Below the pieces are notes generated by a model that had not been told where the DNA came from, made no database searches, and saw nothing but the letters and a program-made list of their open reading frames with translations. A DNA stretch of 10,014 bases from Lachnoclostridium sp. UBA6475 (lineage in GTDB: Bacteria; Bacillota; Clostridia; Lachnospirales; Lachnospiraceae), in assembly GCA_002435545.1 (NCBI GenBank), contig DJNB01000056.1, positions 1 to 10,014 on the forward strand. The letters are read 5' to 3'. Shown here piece by piece: positions 4,819 through 10,014 of this stretch. Position numbers and translations under genes: made by a program. Each line of letters opens with the position of its first letter. Position 1 is the stretch's first letter.

Positions 4819-7800
4819 ATTTGAAGTATTCAACGCCGCTCTCGAAGATCAGCTGATTCTGGTCGCCGCAGATATTCAACGCGACACCATCGCCACGACG
4901 CTCGGAGTGTGCCATTTTTCCTAACACTCTTCCATCCGGGCTTGTGATTCCTTCGATTGCACAGTAAGAACCATTTGGATTGAAATCTTCATCCATCGTC
5001 GGATTGCCGTTTACATCGACATACTGTGTAGCAACCTGACCATTTTCGAACAATTTATCGATCCACTCTTTGCTTGCGACAAAACGTCCTTCTCCATGAG
5101 AAGCAGGCACGGCATAAACGCCGCCAAGTGTCGCTTTCCGGAGCCATGGTGACTTATTGGTAACCACTTTCGTATAAACCGATTTGCTGATATGACGGCC
5201 AATGCTGTTGGTTGTCAGTGTCGGGGAATCGTCTTTCTGTGTCTTAATCTCTCCATAAGGAACCAGTCCCAGTTTAACCAACGCCTGGAATCCATTACAG
5301 ATACCGAGTGCCAGACCATCTCTCTCCTGAAGGAGACGGTGAACGGCTTCTTTGATGCGCTCATTGCGGAATACCGAAGTGATAAATTTCGCAGAACCAT
5401 CCGGTTCATCACCGGCACTGAATCCGCCGGAGAACATCAGGATCTGGGATTCGTTAATTGCTTTTTCAAACGCATCTACACTGTCTTTAATGTCTGCCTC
5501 TGTCATATTTTTAAATACAATGCTCTCAGTCTCTGCGCCCGCAGCCACAAAAGATTTCATCGTATCATATTCACAGTTTGTACCCGGAAATACCGGAATA
5601 AATACTTTTGGTTTTGCCACTTTATGTTTGCAGATATAAACCTCTTTCGTATCATACAGTCCGGTATCGATCTTCTTGTCTTCTACTCCGGAACGGGTTG
5701 GGAATACTTTTTCCAATGTCTGTGTCCAGGAAGCAATTGCCTCTTCCATCGATACACTTTCCTTTCCGTAAGTAAACTCAGCCTTCTCCGTAACCGTACC
5801 GGCCACTTTATAATCCAATCCAAGTGAAGCCACTTTTTCTACATCTGTAGCATCCACTTCAAGAAGAAGATCTCCGTAAGCCGGTTCAAAGTATGTGGAA
5901 ACGGCTTCTTTTTCTTCAAAGGCAACACCCAGTTTATTACCAAATGCCATCTTTGCAGCCGCCTGAGCAATGCCTTTTCCCTCCAAAGCATAGGCTGCTT
6001 TCACAAGGCCGGCTCTCATCTGTGCCGTCACTGTCTCGTACAGTTTAAGCACATAATCGTAATCCGGAAGATCGTAAGCATCTTTGCGGATTGGCAGGCA
6101 TACAAGCACATCTCCCGCTTTTTTCAGCTCCGGTGTGACAACATCGGAAATCTTAGCCACGTCTACGGCAAAGGAGCACAATGTCGGTGGTACGTCAATA
6201 TCATTAAAGGTTCCTGACATACTGTCTTTTCCACCAATTGACGGAAGACCAAATTTCATCTGTGCATCGTAGGCACCCAGCAATGCTGCCATCGGTTCTC
6301 CCCAGCGTCTGCTGTCTTCGGTCATCCGTTTGAAGTATTCCTGGAAGGTAAAGCGGATCTTCTTATAATCGCCGCCGGCTGCCACAATCTTCGCTACCGA
6401 AGTAAGCACTGCATATTCTGCTCCGTGATATGGGCTCCAGCTGGTAAGATATGGATCCATACCATAACTCATCATCGTAACCGTATCGCATTTTCCATCC
6501 AGTACCGGAAGTTTGGCGATCATGGTCTGCGTCGGTGTCAGCTGGTATTTACCACCATATGGCATCGTCACGGTAGATGCTCCGATGGAACTGTCAAACA
6601 TTTCCACCAGTCCTTTTTTCGAGCACACATTTAAATCTTTTAGTGTCTCTGTGAAAGTCTCTTTAAAACTGTCTTTCACTTCCACTTTTTCCATATAATT
6701 ATCTGCTTTTGACGGCATCGTCACAGTTACGTCCGTTTCCTGATGTGCCCCATTGGTATCCAGGAAAGCACGGGAAATATTTACGATTTCTTTTCCTCTC
6801 CAGGAAAGAACAAGTCTTGGAGATTCCGTAACTACTGCTACCGGAATCGCCTCCAGATTTTCCTCGTTTGCATAACCAAGCATTTTATCTACATCTTTTG
6901 GATCTACCACAATTGCCATACGCTCCTGGGATTCGGAGATAGCAAGTTCTGTACCATCCAAGCCTGCATATTTCTTAGGCACTTTATCAAGATCTACGCG
7001 CAGTCCGTCTGCCAGTTCTCCGATGGCAACGGATACACCGCCCGCACCAAAGTCATTACATTTTTTGATCAAACGGCTGACTTCCTCTCTGCGGAACAAT
7101 CTCTGGATCTTACGCTCTGTCGGCGCATTACCTTTCTGCACTTCTGCACCACATGTATCAATGGATTCGGTATTATGTGCTTTGGAAGATCCTGTCGCTC
7201 CACCACAGCCGTCTCGTCCGGTTCTTCCTCCAAGAAGAATGATGATGTCATCCGGATCCGAGTTTTCACGAATTACATTTTTACGTGGGGCGGCACCCAT
7301 AACGGCACCAATTTCCAGACGTTTTGCCACATAATTCGGATGATAGATCTCATCTACCAGTCCGGTAGCAAGTCCGATCTGGTTACCGTAAGAACTATAC
7401 CCACTCGCAGCTCCTGTCACGATCTTTCTCTGTGGCAGTTTTCCTTCCAGCGTCTCTTTCAAAGATTTTGTCGGATCTGCGGCACCGGTAACACGCATTG
7501 CCTGATAAACATAACCACGTCCTGACAATGGGTCACGGATCGCACCACCAAGACAGGTAGCAGCTCCACCAAATGGCTCAATTTCTGTTGGATGGTTATG
7601 TGTCTCATTTTTAAAGAACACAAGCCACTCTTCGGTAACCGGTCCTTTTCCATCTTCGTGATCGATCTCAACCGGAACGACAATCGAGCAGGCATTGATC
7701 TCATCCGAAACTTCCATGTCCTCCAATTTTCCTTCTGCACGAAGTTTTTTCATCGCCATAAGCGCGATGTCCATCAAGGAAACAAACTTATCGTCTCTTC

Positions 7801-8599
7801 CTTTATAAATTGTCTCATGATCTTTTTTATACTGTTCAAACGTATCCTGAATCGGCTTTTTGTAATCGCCCTCTTCAAATGTTACATTTTTCAGTTCTGT
7901 CAAAAATGTGGTGTGACGGCAGTGATCGGACCAATATGTATCCAATACACGGATCTCTGTCACGCTAGGATCACGTTTTTCTTCATTTTTAAAATAATTC
8001 TGAATATGCAAGAAGTCTTTAAATGTCATGGCAAGACCAAGCGATTGATACAATTCATTCAGTTCCGCCTCCGCCATGTCTTTGAAGCCGTCAAAAATTT
8101 TAACATCCGCCGGTTCGTCAAATTTTGTTACCAGAGTTTCCGGAATTGTCTCATCCGTCTCTTTGGAATCTACCGGGTTAATGCAGTATTCTTTGATACG
8201 GGCAAAATCCTCTTCGGAAATGTCACCTGACAAAACATAGGTAGTCGCAGACCGGATTACCGGTTCTTCGCTTTCGTTCAACAATTTCACGCACTGTTCT
8301 GCGGAATCTGCACGCTGGTCAAACTGTCCCGGCAGATATTGAACGGAAAACACCTTGTCTCCTGCTTTTTTCTCAAAACTTCCCTCATAGACATAGTCTA
8401 CCGGTGGTTCTGAAAACACGGTTGCCAGTGCTTTTTTATAAGTTTCTTCCTGGATGCCCTCGACATCATAGCGAATCAATACTCGAACCTGCTCAAGATC
8501 TTTGATTCCAAGGTATTCTTTTACCTCCTGTTTCAACTCTTTTGCAGCTACGGCATAGTCCTCTTTCTTTTCTACGTAAATTCGCTTTACATTAGCCAT
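4817..8599 (-). CDS. purL: Phosphoribosylformylglycinamidine synthase, single-chain (synthetase plus glutaminase)
   Basis: A 1260-residue cytoplasmic enzyme that converts FGAR, ATP and glutamine to FGAM, step four of de novo purine synthesis. In order: N-terminal PurS-like region (about 1-160); linker with YWSDHCRHT (222-230); first synthetase half with KNETHNHPTEIEPFGG (330-345) and GGRTGRDGCGGATG (457-470), DFGAGGVS (516-523) and SESQERM (555-561); second half with GLPSIGGKDSMSG (784-796); C-terminal glutaminase from about 997, with FPGTNCE, FSGGFSAGDE and nucleophile Cys1101 in GICNGFQ. His1231 and Glu1233 in the terminal AHSER complete the triad; the family more often has HPER. The length fits the clostridial large-PurL clade, so separate purQ and purS are not expected. 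ATG at 8599, AGGAG 8 bases upstream. It lies 51 bases after the foldase gene; no other pur gene is in view. Confidence 0.97.
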   Translation of the reverse strand: MANVKRIYVEKKEDYAVAAKELKQEVKEYLGIKDLEQVRVLIRYDVEGIQEETYKKALATVFSEPPVDYVYEGSFEKKAGDKVFSVQYLPGQFDQRADSAEQCVKLLNESEEPVIRSATTYVLSGDISEEDFARIKEYCINPVDSKETDETIPETLVTKFDEPADVKIFDGFKDMAEAELNELYQSLGLAMTFKDFLHIQNYFKNEEKRDPSVTEIRVLDTYWSDHCRHTTFLTELKNVTFEEGDYKKPIQDTFEQYKKDHETIYKGRDDKFVSLMDIALMAMKKLRAEGKLEDMEVSDEINACSIVVPVEIDHEDGKGPVTEEWLVFFKNETHNHPTEIEPFGGAATCLGGAIRDPLSGRGYVYQAMRVTGAADPTKSLKETLEGKLPQRKIVTGAASGYSSYGNQIGLATGLVDEIYHPNYVAKRLEIGAVMGAAPRKNVIRENSDPDDIIILLGGRTGRDGCGGATGSSKAHNTESIDTCGAEVQKGNAPTERKIQRLFRREEVSRLIKKCNDFGAGGVSVAIGELADGLRVDLDKVPKKYAGLDGTELAISESQERMAIVVDPKDVDKMLGYANEENLEAIPVAVVTESPRLVLSWRGKEIVNISRAFLDTNGAHQETDVTVTMPSKADNYMEKVEVKDSFKETFTETLKDLNVCSKKGLVEMFDSSIGASTVTMPYGGKYQLTPTQTMIAKLPVLDGKCDTVTMMSYGMDPYLTSWSPYHGAEYAVLTSVAKIVAAGGDYKKIRFTFQEYFKRMTEDSRRWGEPMAALLGAYDAQMKFGLPSIGGKDSMSGTFNDIDVPPTLCSFAVDVAKISDVVTPELKKAGDVLVCLPIRKDAYDLPDYDYVLKLYETVTAQMRAGLVKAAYALEGKGIAQAAAKMAFGNKLGVAFEEKEAVSTYFEPAYGDLLLEVDATDVEKVASLGLDYKVAGTVTEKAEFTYGKESVSMEEAIASWTQTLEKVFPTRSGVEDKKIDTGLYDTKEVYICKHKVAKPKVFIPVFPGTNCEYDTMKSFVAAGAETESIVFKNMTEADIKDSVDAFEKAINESQILMFSGGFSAGDEPDGSAKFITSVFRNERIKEAVHRLLQERDGLALGICNGFQALVKLGLVPYGEIKTQKDDSPTLTTNSIGRHISKSVYTKVVTNKSPWLRKATLGGVYAVPASHGEGRFVASKEWIDKLFENGQVATQYVDVNGNPTMDEDFNPNGSYCAIEGITSPDGRVLGKMAHSERRGDGVALNICGDQNQLIFESGVEYFK

Positions 8600-8629
8600 G
8601 ATTTTCTCTCCTATCTTGTCTTATCCGTC

Positions 8630-8635
8630 ATTATA
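8630..8635 (-). promoter_or_regulatory. Possible -10 element of a purL promoter
   Basis: A perfect TATAAT on the minus strand lies in the 51-base gap before purL, about 31 bases from the ATG. No recognisable -35 is found at 15-18 bases, and there is no extended TGn motif. purL may instead be read mainly from the foldase promoter. No purine riboswitch or clear PurR-type box fits in the gap. Confidence 0.3.
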
Positions 8636-8650
8636 ACTACAAGTTCCTTC

Positions 8651-9805
8651 TTATATTGTATAAGAGCCAAGTTTTACGCGGCCTTTCCAATAACTTTGAA
8701 CTTCCGTAACATAACTTGGTGCAAACTCTGCATATTTTGCATTGAATTGTTTTGTCTGCTCTGCTTCGACTACAGAGTTGCATTCGTTATCATAAGCTTC
8801 ACTGTCATCGTTATTTACCATCTTAATCAGGTAATATCCATCGTCGCCCTCAATAATATCGGAAATCTGATCATTTTCCATCTTCATGATCTGTTTACGC
8901 AATTTTTTATTAAGGAACGTGGAATCCTTCAAATCTTTTTTAATAAGATTTTCTGTCTGATACTGGATTCCGGTTTTATCATTGTCATCCAAAAGTTTTG
9001 TAAAATCTTCCGCCGTCTTTGCTTTTTCCTGCAATGCCTGCATATTGGTAAGATTTGTCTGCTTCTGCTCTGCCGAAACCTCTTTTGTTTCTTCTCCGCT
9101 TGTTTCCTGATTGCTGACTTTGTAATACTGCAATGTATACTGTCTGTATTCTTTTTTGTCTACGGTAGCCTTCAATGCTTCTTCGTCAATACCGCTCTCT
9201 TTTATAAGAATCTGGCGGAATTTCTCAACCAAAGCATTTTTCTTAAATTCACTTTTCAGTGTTTTTTCATCCAGACCTTCTATTTTCTTTTGTTTGTCTG
9301 TGAAATTTTTCATCGTCGTGGCAACACTTTCTTCGGTTGTCTTTATTTCTTCATCCGTCAAGCTGTATCCACGCTTCTGTGCCTCCATATAAAGGATCTC
9401 TCTCTGCTTCAGGGAATCCATTACCTGTTTCTTGGCGGCAGAAGCACCACTTCTTCCTTTTCCGTCAACATCTTCCATCTCCCAATACGTCTTTCCATAT
9501 AACTGCTGATAAATGGATGAATACTGACTGTACTGGTTTTCTATCTGGTAAATACTGTAAACTGCTTCTTTCATGTAAACCGTATCTTTCTTCTGTGATC
9601 CGTTTTCATCTGTCGTGGAAACGATCAATACAGCGCGTGGACGAAGCTGCATATAGCACACTCCTGCACACAATACGATGACTGCAAGAATTCCTAAGAT
9701 AGCCAGAACCTTATTTTTAGAAGAAACAAAAGACAAAGAACCCGATCCTCCTCCCTGTTTCTTACTTACTCCGTTGTTTTTTGCTAATTTTTTTGCGTTG
9801 TTCAT
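8651..9805 (-). CDS. Membrane-anchored SurA/PpiC-like foldase (parvulin-type, probably non-catalytic)
   Basis: A 384-residue protein predicted to face the cell surface and help secreted proteins fold. Numbered from the chosen start: a basic, Gly/Ser-rich cytoplasmic tail (1-32); one transmembrane segment (about 33-52); a SurA-N-like helical chaperone region (about 115-210) including DSLKQREILYMEAQKRGYS; a divergent PpiC-like domain (about 220-333); and a helical C-terminal tail. The anchor is not a lipobox, unlike Bacillus PrsA. The usual parvulin marks are missing: no GGDLG motif, no His in the first strand (LQYYKV), and GYH is replaced by GYY at about 323-325, so isomerase activity is doubtful. 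The start at 9805 (MNNAKK) is preferred over 9838 because GGAGGG lies 5 bases upstream. It stands between tRNA-Leu and purL and may be cotranscribed with purL. Confidence 0.8.
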   Translation of the reverse strand: MNNAKKLAKNNGVSKKQGGGSGSLSFVSSKNKVLAILGILAVIVLCAGVCYMQLRPRAVLIVSTTDENGSQKKDTVYMKEAVYSIYQIENQYSQYSSIYQQLYGKTYWEMEDVDGKGRSGASAAKKQVMDSLKQREILYMEAQKRGYSLTDEEIKTTEESVATTMKNFTDKQKKIEGLDEKTLKSEFKKNALVEKFRQILIKESGIDEEALKATVDKKEYRQYTLQYYKVSNQETSGEETKEVSAEQKQTNLTNMQALQEKAKTAEDFTKLLDDNDKTGIQYQTENLIKKDLKDSTFLNKKLRKQIMKMENDQISDIIEGDDGYYLIKMVNNDDSEAYDNECNSVVEAEQTKQFNAKYAEFAPSYVTEVQSYWKGRVKLGSYTI

Positions 9806-9810
9806 TATTA

Positions 9811-9816
9811 CCCTCC
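9811..9816 (-). promoter_or_regulatory. Ribosome binding site setting the foldase start
   Basis: GGAGGG on the minus strand is 5 bases before the ATG at 9805. The in-frame ATG at 9838 lies upstream of it and has no comparable site, so the extra 11 residues are unlikely to be translated. Confidence 0.8.
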
Positions 9817-9846
9817 GAAATACATTTATTTTGCACAAAGCATATA

Positions 9847-9869
9847 ATAATATTTTACCATAATATTTT
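9847..9869. repeat. Perfect 10-base direct repeat over the foldase -10 region
   Basis: ATAATATTTT occurs on the plus strand at 9847-9856 and 9860-9869, a spacing of 13 bases. The first copy covers most of the -10 element of the foldase promoter. It is pure A/T and may be chance. Confidence 0.35.
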
Positions 9870-9879
9870 CTTTTGTAAA
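9852..9879 (-). promoter_or_regulatory. Probable promoter of the foldase gene
   Basis: On the minus strand there is a -35 TTTACA (9874-9879, five of six), a 16-base spacer and a -10 TAAAAT (9852-9857, five of six). The predicted start is near 9845, about 40 bases before the ATG. It lies downstream of the tRNA-Leu terminator, so the foldase is transcribed separately from the tRNA. Confidence 0.65.
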
Positions 9880-9902
9880 GAACAAACTCTATGAATTTTC
9901 AT

Positions 9903-9934
9903 AAAAAAAACTCTGTCCGGCTATCGAACAGAGT
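9903..9934 (-). terminator. Intrinsic terminator of tRNA-Leu
   Basis: In minus-strand RNA ACUCUGU (9934-9928) pairs perfectly with ACAGAGU (9916-9910). The stem can extend inward by U-G, C-G and G-C pairs to 10 bp with a 5-base loop. It is followed by a run of eight U (9910-9903). It begins 3 bases after the tRNA discriminator base. Confidence 0.93.
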
Positions 9935-9937
9935 CAA

Positions 9938-10014
9938 TGCAGGAAAAGGGACTTGAACCCTCATGGTATTGCTACCACACGGACCTGAACCGTGCGCGTC
10001 TGCCAATTCCGCCA
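9938..10014 (-). tRNA. tRNA-Leu, anticodon CAG (partial, 5' acceptor strand outside window)
   Basis: Read on the minus strand, the sequence runs from tRNA position 8 to the discriminator base A. The anticodon arm is CACGG-TTCAGGT-CCGTG, giving anticodon CAG (plus-strand 9985-9987), which decodes CUG. A long variable arm (TGGTA-GCAA-TACCA) marks a class II tRNA. The T-arm with TTCAAGT is intact, and the 3' acceptor strand is TTCCTGC. CCA is not encoded: the next bases are TTG, so CCA must be added enzymatically. Only the seven 5' acceptor bases are missing. Confidence 0.96.

Noticed and set aside
6743..8230. Plus-strand open frames opposite purL
   Set aside because: They are antisense shadows of a strongly conserved gene, with no start signals and low-quality composition (many Phe, Cys, Ile).
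8600..8650. Purine riboswitch or PurR box upstream of purL
   Set aside because: The gap is only 51 bases, most of it ribosome site and a possible -10, with no aptamer core visible.
8650..8664. Perfect palindrome CTTATA-CAA-TATAAG spanning the foldase stop codon
   Set aside because: The arms are AT-rich, there is no U tract afterwards and no promoter fit, so neither a terminator nor an operator is supported.
8696..9502. Hydrophobic plus-strand open frame opposite the foldase gene, resembling a membrane protein
   Set aside because: The Phe/Leu/Ile/Cys richness comes from reading the complement of Lys/Glu/Gln codons. No ribosome binding site is present.
9609..9680. Lipoprotein signal in the foldase
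   Set aside because: Cys residues near the hydrophobic segment are not preceded by a lipobox of the L-A/S-G/A-C type, so a plain transmembrane anchor fits better.
9806..9838. Eleven-residue N-terminal extension of the foldase (start at 9838)
   Set aside because: The strong GGAGGG at 9811-9816 lies inside this stretch and matches the ATG at 9805.
1..10014. Genomic island between two tRNA genes
   Set aside because: Both tRNA genes are at the window edges on the same strand, but there is no integrase, no att-like duplication and no mobile gene between them. The content is housekeeping plus a metabolic locus.

Overview
The window looks like ordinary chromosome from a Gram-positive gut or rumen clostridium, most likely Lachnospiraceae. 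This is inferred from four things: moderately AT-rich DNA with strong GGAGG-type ribosome binding sites; a single-chain PurL of about 1260 residues with a fused glutaminase (the clostridial form); secreted polysaccharide-degrading enzymes with very lysine-rich bacterial Ig-like modules; and a tRNA-Leu without an encoded CCA end. The genus cannot be fixed from the sequence alone. All genes lie on the minus strand except one AraC-type regulator.

From right to left, following minus-strand transcription, the window starts inside a tRNA-Leu(CAG) gene with a clear intrinsic terminator. Next come a membrane-anchored SurA/PpiC-like foldase with a degenerate isomerase domain and then purL, the fourth step of purine synthesis. 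purL meets a plus-strand araC-family gene tail to tail with a 4-base gap, and the best purL terminator hairpin lies inside the 3' end of the araC coding sequence.

The centre is a small xylan-degradation locus. The AraC-type regulator is transcribed away from a two-gene unit: a secreted CE1 feruloyl/acetyl-xylan esterase followed after about 33 bases by a secreted GH10 endo-xylanase. Both enzymes have the same layout: signal peptide, lysine-rich Ig-like module, Thr/Pro/Ala linker, catalytic domain. The esterase would remove ferulate or acetate decorations and the xylanase would cut the backbone. The regulator probably controls the pair through the shared 129-base divergent promoter region. No transporter, carbohydrate-binding module, dockerin or sortase signal is visible, so this is a minimal locus or part of a dispersed xylan system.

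Downstream of the xylanase is maf, a Maf/YhdE-type nucleotide pyrophosphatase, with its own promoter. A 10-bp inverted repeat around that promoter could hide the maf ribosome binding site in transcripts reading through from the xylanase gene. The left edge holds the first 20 bases of another tRNA gene behind a consensus promoter (TTGACA, 17 bases, TATAAT).

No mobile element, CRISPR array, phage gene or defence system was seen, and no gene-free stretch exceeds 300 bases. The points most worth following are the regulatory overlaps (terminator inside araC, the maf hairpin, the shared divergent promoter), the highly basic Ig-like modules on the xylan enzymes, and the foldase that lacks the usual parvulin histidines.
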